A DNA stretch of 64,000 bases from Gaiellasilicea sp963731615. Its GTDB lineage: Bacteria; Actinomycetota; Thermoleophilia; Gaiellales; Gaiellaceae. Of the stretch, positions 57,696 through 64,000 are shown piece after piece. The translations under genes and the position numbers were made by a program. The DNA is taken from contig CAVSWD010000001.1 of the NCBI GenBank assembly GCA_963731615.1, forward strand, positions 434,001 to 498,000, in the 5' to 3' direction. Below the pieces are notes generated by a model that worked only from the letters and a program-made list of their open reading frames with translations, made no database searches and had not been told where the DNA came from. Positions within the stretch are counted from its first letter, which is position 1; every line of letters starts with the position of its first letter.

Positions 57696-58790
57696 GTGAC
57701 GTCGTTGAGGTCGCTGCTTGCACTCGCCTGCTTCTGCGCGCTCGGTGCCGCCTGTGCTGCGGGCGCGACGCCCGAGCAGGTAGAGCAGACCGGGCAGGCC
57801 CGATTCACGCCGCGGGCCGTCGTCACCGGGCTCTCGCAGCCGGTCTTCGTCACCGCGGTCAAGGGGGAGCCGGGGCGCCTTTACGTCCTCGAGCAGGAGG
57901 GCAGGATCCTGGTCGTCGAGCGCGGCCGCGTCCGGGCGACTCCGTATCTCGACATCCGCGCCGGCGTGACCGCGGGCGGAGAGCAGGGTCTGCTGGGCCT
58001 CGCGTTCCACCCGTCCTATCCGAAGGTGCGGAAGCTCTACGTCCAGTACACGGACAACGGCGGCTCGACGCGCGTCGTCGAGTACAGCACGAACGCGACG
58101 CGAGCGCTGCCAGGCTCGGCGCGACAGCTGTTCTTCAGTCGTGACCCCTACGGGAACCACAACGGCGGCATGCTTGCCTTCGGCCCGGACGGGCGGCTCT
58201 ACTTCACGATGGGCGACGGCGGCTCGGGCGGCGACCCCGAGGATCGCTCCCAGGACTCGCGTTCGCTGTTCGGCAAGCTGCTGTCGGTCAACGTGGCCAC
58301 GAAAGGGCTCAAGATCGAGGCGTACGGCCTCCGCAACGCGTGGCGCTTCTCGTTCGACCGTTCGAACGGCGACCTCTACATCGGCGACGTCGGCCAGGGC
58401 AACCTGGAGGAGATCAGCTGGATGCCCAAGGCGAGCGCCGGCCTGGAGAACTACGGCTGGGATGTCTACGAGGGCCGCTCGAAGTTCGAGGACAAGGCGC
58501 TCGGCCCGGGCAAGCTCGTGCAGCCGGTCGCCCAGTATTCCCACAGCAACGGCTGCTCGGTCACGGGCGGCTACGTCTACCGCGGCTCGAACGCGGCGCT
58601 GCGCGGCCGCTACATCTACGGCGACTACTGCTCCGGGATCGTCTGGAGCTTCAAGCTCGCCGGCGGCAAGGCGACCGGCCTCAGGCGCGAGCGCTTCCAG
58701 ATCCGTGACCTGACCTCGTTCGGCCAGGACACGGCCGGCGAGCTGTACGCGGTCTCGCACGGCGGCACGATCTACCGCCTGACGCCCTAG
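57696..58790 (+). CDS. Secreted PQQ-type sugar dehydrogenase (soluble, beta-propeller)
   Basis: 364 residues, GTG at 57696, with a lipobox-like signal (CALGAAC). It is a six-bladed propeller of the soluble glucose dehydrogenase/HHIP family: RLYVLEQEGRI, GEQGLLGLAFHP, DPYGNHNGGMLAFGPDGRLYFTMGDGG, and YGLRNAWRFSFD. Calcium and PQQ binding is usual in the family, and sugar oxidation is likely. Confidence 0.9.
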   Translation: MTSLRSLLALACFCALGAACAAGATPEQVEQTGQARFTPRAVVTGLSQPVFVTAVKGEPGRLYVLEQEGRILVVERGRVRATPYLDIRAGVTAGGEQGLLGLAFHPSYPKVRKLYVQYTDNGGSTRVVEYSTNATRALPGSARQLFFSRDPYGNHNGGMLAFGPDGRLYFTMGDGGSGGDPEDRSQDSRSLFGKLLSVNVATKGLKIEAYGLRNAWRFSFDRSNGDLYIGDVGQGNLEEISWMPKASAGLENYGWDVYEGRSKFEDKALGPGKLVQPVAQYSHSNGCSVTGGYVYRGSNAALRGRYIYGDYCSGIVWSFKLAGGKATGLRRERFQIRDLTSFGQDTAGELYAVSHGGTIYRLTP

Positions 58791-58805
58791 CCGGGTAACA
58801 GACTG

Positions 58806-59018
58806 CTACTTGGCGCGTCTGACGCGCGGGCTCTGGCCGAGCGCGGCGTAGGCGAGTGCGTTCAGCGACTCGTTCAGGCTCCTGAGCTCGCGGGCCAGCA
58901 GCTGAAAGCCCTCAGCGTTCTCCGCGTGCCGGTTCAGGCGGGCGAGCTCGTCGGCGATCCGGTCGAGGCGCTCCAGCACTGCCTCGAACTGGCGATCGGG
59001 CATCTCGCGAGGATCCAT
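58806..59018 (-). CDS. Small coiled-coil protein of unknown function
   Basis: 70 residues, helical with heptads (FEAVLERLDRIADELARLNRH, LLARELRSLNESLNALAY), ATG at 59018, 4 bp after the HAD gene. No family recognised. Confidence 0.55.
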   Translation of the reverse strand: MDPREMPDRQFEAVLERLDRIADELARLNRHAENAEGFQLLARELRSLNESLNALAYAALGQSPRVRRAK

Positions 59019-59022
59019 CCCG

Positions 59023-59452
59023 TCAATCTAACGAGACGAGCTCGTCGCGGCTGCGAATGAGCGTGACGTCGGCCCCGAGCCGCTCGAGCGCGCCCGCTCC
59101 CGTCTCGACAGCGTCGACGCGCCGGGCGGCGCCGAGCTGCGCCAGCGCGACGCGCGCGAGCTCGGCGGGGCGCATCGGTAAAGACGGCGATCGAGACGCC
59201 CTTGGCCTGCAGGCGCCGCAACGCCGCACTCACGTCGGCGGCGGGGCGGAGGTACACCGGCGCTCGGTCCTCCGCGAAGCGCTCGAGCAGCGTCCGCCAG
59301 TTGCCGGCGCCGCGAGCGTCGAGCTCGTCGGCGGCGGCGGCGCGGTCGTCCGGCAGGCCCTCGACGTCGAGCACCCGAGCGGCATCGGCGAGCCAGTCGC
59401 GCCAGAGCGGCCGCGTGTCCCCGAGCGCGTCGAGGTCGATCGCGAGCCTCAT
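59023..59452 (-). CDS. HAD-like hydrolase-fold protein (one frameshift)
   Basis: About 142 residues: MRLAIDLDALGDTRP (HAD motif I), a cap region, SIAVFTDAPAELARVAL (motif II) and VDAVETGAGALERLGADVTLIRS. An extra C near 59175 (CCCC) breaks the frame. The ATG overlaps the VanZ stop (ATGA). Substrate unknown. Confidence 0.72.
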
Positions 59453-59790
59453 CGACCGAGCCGCCGCCAGAGCGCGATGCCGACCGCGACCCCGGCCGAG
59501 TCGATCGCAACGTCGAGCGGAGAGCCCACCCGTCCCGGGACGAAGTGCTGGTGCAGCTCGTCGGTGACGGCGTACGCGATCCCGATCGCCAGCGCGGGCA
59601 GCTCGTCCCGCAGGGCGCGGAGGAGCAGCGCGCCGAGGACCGCGAACTCGGCTGCATGCGCCAGCTTCCTCAGGACGAGATCCCACGTCCCCAGGCCCGT
59701 GCCGAGATCCGGTACGGACGAGAACGCGAAGATGACGGCGGCCCAGAGGACGACCGGCGCCCAGAGGCGCAGCGAGGCTGAAGCCGGCAT
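59449..59790 (-). CDS. VanZ-like membrane protein
   Basis: 113 residues with four hydrophobic helices and the family signature KLAHAAEFAVLGALL with YAVTDELHQHFVPGR. The ATG at 59790 has a -10 6 nt upstream. Function unknown; VanZ members can affect glycopeptide sensitivity. Divergent from the B12 riboswitch operon. Confidence 0.87.
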   Translation of the reverse strand: MPASASLRLWAPVVLWAAVIFAFSSVPDLGTGLGTWDLVLRKLAHAAEFAVLGALLLRALRDELPALAIGIAYAVTDELHQHFVPGRVGSPLDVAIDSAGVAVGIALWRRLGR

Positions 59791-59796
59791 GCAGTG

Positions 59797-59802
59797 AATG
59801 TA
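59797..59802 (-). promoter_or_regulatory. Leaderless -10 of the VanZ gene
   Basis: TACATT on the minus strand, 6 nt before the ATG at 59790. Confidence 0.5.
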
Positions 59803-59811
59803 ATTGTCCCG

Positions 59812-59970
59812 TGGTAGGCTCCGGCCCCACATCAGGAGCACGGTGAGGGAACCCGGTGCAAATCCGGGACGGTCCCGCCGCTGTGAGGGGAGACGCCCGA
59901 CGCGGAAACGCCACTGGCCACGAGCCGGGAAGGCCGCGGAGGGGGAGCCCCGAGTCAGAAGACCTGCCGC
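59812..59970 (+). ncRNA. Cobalamin (B12) riboswitch
   Basis: Contains the class hallmarks in order: GGTGCAAATCCGGGACGGTC, the CCGCCGCTGTGAGGGG region, GCCACTGG, GAGCCGGGAAGG and the B12 box GTCAGAAGACCTGCC near 59954-59968. It lies 40 bp before an AAGGAGG ribosome site and the first DUF4430 gene, so it probably represses translation or transcription when adenosylcobalamin is plentiful. Confidence 0.95.
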
Positions 59971-60006
59971 GCTCCTCAACTCGAACCCCTCGCGGAAGGA
60001 GGATTC

Positions 60007-60594
60007 GTGCTTCGCAGACTTCTTGTTCTCTCGGCGCTTCTCGTGGTGGTCCTGGCGCCCACCGCGCTCGGTGCGAACGTCAAGATCCGGGTCGAAGGGA
60101 AGACCCAGACGATCTTCGGCGCCTCACAGCCGACGGTCGCCGCCGACAACGCTCTTCACGCGCTCGATCTCGCCAGCACGGCCGGCGAGTTCCATTACGG
60201 GATCACGACCTCGACGTTCGGCGACTACGTCAGCCAGATCGGCAAGTACGCGGCGGCAGGATCGGCGGGCTGGGTGTTCAAGGTGAACGGAGTCTCGCCG
60301 CCGGTCGGAGCCGACAAGGCGACGCTGAAGAACGGCGACGTCGTCCTCTGGTACTACGCCACGTTCGGTCCCGCAGGCGGGCCGCCGACGCTGGAGCTGC
60401 AGCCGCTGCCGGGCAACTGCTACGTCGTCGACTCCGTCACCGACGCCGGCAAGCGCACGCGTGCCGCGGCCGCGACCCTCATCGCGGACGGCAAGCGGTT
60501 CGCGACGAAGACCGGCCGTGGCTGCATCGGACGTCACGTCGGGGTCGTCCGGGCGACCGCGCCCGGGGCCGTCCGCTCGAACGCGGTGAAGTGA
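60007..60594 (+). CDS. Secreted DUF4430 (transcobalamin/intrinsic-factor C-terminal-like) protein
   Basis: 195 residues, GTG at 60007 with RBS AAGGAGG. Signal peptide (LLVLSALLVVVLAPTALGA). The core AGWVFKVNGVSPPVGADKATLKNGDVVLWYYATFG is DUF4430, related to the beta domain of intrinsic factor and transcobalamin. Under B12-riboswitch control, so extracellular cobalamin or corrinoid binding is likely. Coupled to the next DUF4430 gene (GTGA). Confidence 0.85.
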   Translation: MLRRLLVLSALLVVVLAPTALGANVKIRVEGKTQTIFGASQPTVAADNALHALDLASTAGEFHYGITTSTFGDYVSQIGKYAAAGSAGWVFKVNGVSPPVGADKATLKNGDVVLWYYATFGPAGGPPTLELQPLPGNCYVVDSVTDAGKRTRAAAATLIADGKRFATKTGRGCIGRHVGVVRATAPGAVRSNAVK

Positions 60595-61277
60595 TCCGGC
60601 GAGCGCTCGGCGCGCTCTTCGCTCTCGTCCTCCTCGCCGGCTGCGGTGGCAGCCCAGCTGTCGACGGAGCCGGAGAGGAAGGGACGGCGACTCTCTGGGT
60701 GACGCGCGACCGCGGCGCCGAGCTGCTGCTCGAGACCGAGGTCGACGCCGGGCAGACGCTGATACGCGCGCTCGCGGGCGAGGCCGACCTCGAGGCGAGC
60801 TACGGCGGCCGCTTCATCCAGTCCGTGAACGGGATCAAGGGTGAGCTCGGTGCCCAGCGCGACTGGTTCTGGTTCGTCAACGGCTACGAGGGCGACCGCA
60901 GCGCCGCCTCCTACCGGCTGCACGACGGCGACGTCGCCTGGGTCGACTACCGCTCCTGGCAGCGGGAGGGCGAGGCTCGGGTCGTGGTCGGCGCGTTCCC
61001 GGAGCCGTTCCTGCACGGGTACGACGGGCGGCGACGAGCCGCTGTCGTTCGCTACGAGGGCGACCAGGCACGGCGGGCAGGCGACATCGGCAGGTCGATC
61101 GGCGCTGTCTCGGTTGCACCGCTCGGGACGCCGGTCCCGAACGGGGCGAATGTCCTCGAGCTTCGAGCTGGGCCGGACGGGGCGCGGGCGGAGCTGCTCG
61201 GCGAGAGCGCCGGTGATCCGATCCGGTTCGTGCTGAGCGGCGAGCTCGACCTCGCCAGGAAGTACTCGATTCCATGA
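60591..61277 (+). CDS. DUF4430-type lipoprotein
   Basis: 228 residues, GTG at 60591, lipobox LVLLAGC. A DUF4430 core (IQSVNGIKGELGAQRDWFWFVNGYEGDRSAASYRLHDGDVAWVDYR), then a second alpha/beta region. Membrane-anchored partner of the previous protein, possibly the surface receptor that hands corrinoid to the ECF transporter. Stop overlaps EcfT (ATGA). Confidence 0.82.
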   Translation: MIRRALGALFALVLLAGCGGSPAVDGAGEEGTATLWVTRDRGAELLLETEVDAGQTLIRALAGEADLEASYGGRFIQSVNGIKGELGAQRDWFWFVNGYEGDRSAASYRLHDGDVAWVDYRSWQREGEARVVVGAFPEPFLHGYDGRRRAAVVRYEGDQARRAGDIGRSIGAVSVAPLGTPVPNGANVLELRAGPDGARAELLGESAGDPIRFVLSGELDLARKYSIP

Positions 61278-61975
61278 GCCCAGGCCCTGCCGCCATCCTC
61301 CTCGCAGCCGCCGGCACCGCAGCGCTGCTCGCGGACCGCATCTGGTTCGTCGGGTTGCTGACCCTCGTGCTGCTCGGCGTCTGCCTGCGCGCGCCTGCAG
61401 AGCGCCGCGGCGTCTACCTGTTCGGCGCCCTCTCGACGGGCCTCGGTGTCTTCGTGCTGTCGCCGTTTCTCTGGTCGAGCCCCGAGGGGACGATTCTCTG
61501 GGAGGGACCGACGATCCCGGTGCTCGGCCCGCTCGACGTCACGACCCACGAGCTGGCCGAAGCGGCGCTCAACGGTCTCAGGCTGATGGCGCTCGGCCTG
61601 GCGTTCGCCGCGTACGCGCTGCTGCTCGACCACGACCGGCTCGTCGCCGCCGCCGGGTCGGCGCGGCGCTCTGCGCTCATGGTGGCTCTGGCGACGCGGC
61701 TCGTTCCCTCGCTCGAGCGCGACGCTGCCGGGCTGGCGGAGTCGGTGCGGGGAAGAGGCGTACAGCTGCAGGGCGCGCGCGGCTACGCGACCCTCCTCTC
61801 CCCGCTTGTCGCCGGCTCGCTCGAGCGGGCGTCACACCTCGCTGAGGCGATGGAGGCGCGCGGCTTCGGCCGACCGGGGACGACGCGCGCGCCGAGGCCA
61901 CCGTGGAGCACACGTGACCGGCTCGTGCTCCCGCTCGCAGCCCTGCTCGTGGTGGTGGCCCTGCTGTGGCTCTAG
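61274..61975 (+). CDS. ECF transporter transmembrane subunit EcfT (CbiQ family)
   Basis: 233 residues, ATG at 61274, multispanning membrane protein with the two coupling-helix Ala-Arg-Gly motifs (ESVRGRG and AMEARGFG). It links the EcfA ATPases to the substrate-binding subunit. Overlaps the ATPase gene by 10 bp. Confidence 0.88.
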   Translation: MSPGPAAILLAAAGTAALLADRIWFVGLLTLVLLGVCLRAPAERRGVYLFGALSTGLGVFVLSPFLWSSPEGTILWEGPTIPVLGPLDVTTHELAEAALNGLRLMALGLAFAAYALLLDHDRLVAAAGSARRSALMVALATRLVPSLERDAAGLAESVRGRGVQLQGARGYATLLSPLVAGSLERASHLAEAMEARGFGRPGTTRAPRPPWSTRDRLVLPLAALLVVVALLWL

Positions 61976-63326
61976 CAACGGTCGACGGCCTCTCCTTCGC
62001 CTACCCGGGAGCGGCTTCCGCGCTACGGGATGTCTCGCTGACACTTCAGCCGGGGGAGGTCGTGGCGCTGCTCGGGCCCTCGGGCTCCGGGAAGTCGACG
62101 CTCCTGCGCGCGCTGGCCGGGCTCGTGCCGCACTTTCACGGCGGCAGCTTCGCCGGCCGCGTCGTCGTCGCCGGCCTCGACACCCGGCGCGTGCGTCCCG
62201 CGGCGCTTGCCGGCACGGTCGCGACCGTCTTCCAGGATCCGGAGGACCAGGTCGTGATGACGATCGTCGCGAACGAGGTGGCCTTCGGGCTCGAAAACCT
62301 TGGCGTGCCGCCCGCCGAGATCTGGCCGCGAGTCGAGCGGGCGCTCGACTCGGTGGATGCGCTCCACCTCTGGGGCCGGAAGACGGTCGAGCTCTCGGGC
62401 GGCGAGCTGCAGCGCGTCTGTCTCGCGTCGGCGCTCGCGCTGGAGCCCACGCTGCTCCTCCTCGACGAGCCGACCTCCCAGCTCGATCCCGACGCAGCGG
62501 CCCTGTTCCTGGCCGCGGTGGAGCGGCTGGGCGCGACCGTCGTGCTCTCGGAGCATCGCGTCCCGCGCGCGCTCGAGCTTGCAACCCGCGTGCTCTTCGT
62601 CGAAGGCGGCCGCATCCTCCTCGATGCCCCGTGCGATCGCGCGGTCGAGTGGCTCGCGACCGAGCGCCCGCGGTGGGCGAAGGCTTGTGTTGATTCAACA
62701 CAAGCTCGTTCTGACGACGTCGTGCTCTCGCTCCGCGGCGTGTCGTTCGCGTACCGCCGAGGCCATGCCCATTCTGGACGAGGTAGACCTCGAGGTCCGC
62801 CGAGGTGAGATCGTCGCGCTCGAGGGACCGAACGGATCCGGGAAGACCACGCTCGCGCGGATCGCGGCCGGGCTGCTGGAGCCATACGCAGGGACTGTGG
62901 ACGTGAGCGGCCGCGCCGGCTACCTGGCCCAGGATCCGGGGCGCTACCTCGTCAAGGAGACGGCCCTCGACGAGGTCGGACTGGCCGTGAAAGGGGATGA
63001 AACAGCGGGCCTGCGCTGCCCTGGAGCAGGTCGGGCTCGGCTGGGCGTCGACCCGGCATCCACGCGACCTCTCGAGTGGCGAGCGGGAGCGGCTTGCCCT
63101 CGCGTCTGTCGCGGTGGCCGAGCCGGACCTGCTCGTCCTGGACGAGCCGACGAGGGGCCTCGACCCGGAGCGCAAAGCGGCGCTCGGCGCGTGGCTGGAG
63201 GGCTACGCCGCGTCCGGAAAGGCCGTGTTGTTGGCAACCCACGATCGCGACCTCCCGGCGCACCGCCGGATCGGACTTAGTGTTGATTCAACACAAACTC
63301 CTCTGGGAGCGCCCGTTGCCGTCTAG
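61966..63326 (+). CDS. Fused double ECF ATPase (EcfA1-EcfA2, two frameshifts)
   Basis: About 452 residues with two ABC ATPases in one chain. The first has GPSGSGKST, LSGGELQR and LLLLDEPTS; the second GPNGSGKTT, LSSGERER and LLVLDEPTR. The GTG at 61966 starts it and no stop separates the halves. Frames break near 62757 (SFAYRE...) and 62990 (extra G in GGGG), each +1. ECF systems usually have two separate ATPases, so the fusion is unusual. A 21-bp palindrome sits in the linker. Confidence 0.83.
62684..62704. repeat. Perfect 21-bp palindrome between the two ATPase halves
   Basis: CTTGTGTTGA-T-TCAACACAAG, 10-bp arms around a central T. The 17-bp core GTGTTGATTCAACACAA (62687-62703) recurs exactly at 63280-63296. 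Confidence 0.85.
63280..63296. repeat. Second copy of the 17-bp palindrome
   Basis: Identical GTGTTGATTCAACACAA, 20 bp before the ECF S-subunit TTG start. It may be an operator or an mRNA hairpin near gene junctions. Confidence 0.8.
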
Positions 63327-63990
63327 GGTCGCCGCGCTCGCTGCCGCCGCTGCTCTCGCGCTTGCCGCCTGGGCGGCGCTCGACCCCGCCCGCGGCGGGA
63401 TCGCGACGCTGCTGGCGGCGGTCGCCGTCCTCGTTGCGGGCTTCGCGTGGCTCGAGGGCGGCACGATCTCGGCGCGCGACCTCACGCTCGTCGCGACGCT
63501 GGGCGGGCTCGCCGCTGCCGGCCGGGTGCTCTTCGCGCCGGTGCCCAGCGTGCAGCCGGTGACGGTGATCGTCGCGGCGGCCGGCGTTGCGCTCGGCCCC
63601 CGCCGCGGCTTTGCCGTCGGCGCGCTCGCGGCGATCGCCTCCAATTTCTTCCTCGGCCAGGGGCCGCACACGCCCTGGCAGATGCTCGCCTGGGGCGGTT
63701 GCGGCCTGCTCGCGGGTCTGCTGCGGCCGTTCCTGCGCAGCCGGCTCGCCTTCGCCGCCTTCGTCCTCGCCCTCGGCTTCGCGTTCGGGATGCTGATGGA
63801 CACCTGGCTCTGGTTTGCGTTCTATCCGCACACCGAGGCGGCGCTGCTCGCGCGGCTGGCGGCGGGAGTGCCTTTCAACGTCGCGCACGGGCTCGGGAAC
63901 GTCGTGCTTGCGCTCGCGATCGGGCCGGAGCTGAGACGCGTGTTGGAGCGGTTCGAGCGCCGCTCGCGCACCGAGGTGGTCTGGGCGTGA
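63316..63990 (+). CDS. ECF transporter S component (probably cobalamin-specific)
   Basis: 224 residues, TTG at 63316 with GGGAG 7 nt upstream (a GTG at 63280 inside the palindrome is an alternative). Six or so membrane helices, with ISARDLTLVATLGGLAAAGRVLF and GQGPHTPWQMLAWGGCGLLAGLL. Substrate-binding subunit; the riboswitch upstream suggests cobalamin, cobinamide or a related corrinoid. Coupled to the next gene (GTGA). Confidence 0.82.
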   Translation: MPSRVAALAAAAALALAAWAALDPARGGIATLLAAVAVLVAGFAWLEGGTISARDLTLVATLGGLAAAGRVLFAPVPSVQPVTVIVAAAGVALGPRRGFAVGALAAIASNFFLGQGPHTPWQMLAWGGCGLLAGLLRPFLRSRLAFAAFVLALGFAFGMLMDTWLWFAFYPHTEAALLARLAAGVPFNVAHGLGNVVLALAIGPELRRVLERFERRSRTEVVWA

Positions 63991-64000
63991 ATCTGCTGGC
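63987..64000 (+). CDS. Start of a further gene of the B12 operon (partial)
   Basis: GTG overlapping the S-component stop (GTGA), with only about five codons before the window ends. Too short to identify; the coupling shows the operon continues. Confidence 0.4.

Overview
The window is very GC-rich, gene-dense chromosomal DNA with no phage, insertion-sequence, CRISPR, tRNA or rRNA signal. The content points to a high-GC actinobacterium, most likely of the class Thermoleophilia (Gaiellales/Solirubrobacterales type). The reasons are coaE after a ribosomal-S1-like tail, a glutaredoxin-rex pair, a K+-independent-type membrane pyrophosphatase, DUF2277 and FmdB small proteins, many secreted or lipid-anchored proteins, and a B12-riboswitch/ECF operon. 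The class assignment is inference from gene content.

Layout. 0-5 kb: coaE, a lytic transglycosylase, and an EfeUO-like iron uptake pair under a palindromic operator. 5-9 kb: divergent TetR/MFS, a dimethylformamidase-like protein, DUF1360. 9-16 kb: uvrB, three secreted unknowns, a large LuxR-type ATPase regulator. 16-21 kb: two GlsB-like membrane proteins around an M32 carboxypeptidase, a phosphoesterase, an AI-2E-type permease. 21-24 kb: uvrA behind a perfect SOS box. 24-28 kb: lipoproteins, a thioesterase, and a SipW-class signal peptidase operon with two paralogous secreted proteins. 28-31 kb: panB, panC and a DUF2520 oxidoreductase. 31-38 kb: a hydrolase, GNAT, FmdB, family-4 UDG, the tsaE-tsaB-rimI-tsaD (t6A) operon and a subtilase. 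38-41 kb: gdhA, glutaredoxin, rex. 41-46 kb: a thrombospondin-type-3 repeat protein, a glycosyltransferase, a carboxylate-amine ligase and hppA. 46-50 kb: a second large subtilase. 50-58 kb: two APC-UspA permeases followed by TrkA/TrkH potassium genes. 58-64 kb: a PQQ-type dehydrogenase, HAD, VanZ, then a B12 riboswitch driving two DUF4430 proteins and an ECF transporter.

Two window-wide patterns matter. First, about twenty reading-frame breaks can be placed, and nearly all behave as one extra base in a short G/C run (uvrA, both APC permeases, a subtilase, fused EcfA, trkA, FTR1, LuxR and others). This looks like uncorrected insertion errors in the assembly rather than gene decay, so broken genes are annotated at full span. 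Second, at least 16 start codons lie 6-7 nt after a TANNNT -10 hexamer, which implies that leaderless transcription is common here.

The strongest candidates for new biology are the SipW-type peptidase operon with its two paralogous secreted proteins (a possible surface fibre), the riboswitch-controlled DUF4430 pair with an ECF transporter (a possible bacterial transcobalamin-like capture system), and the APC-UspA permeases clustered with Trk genes.
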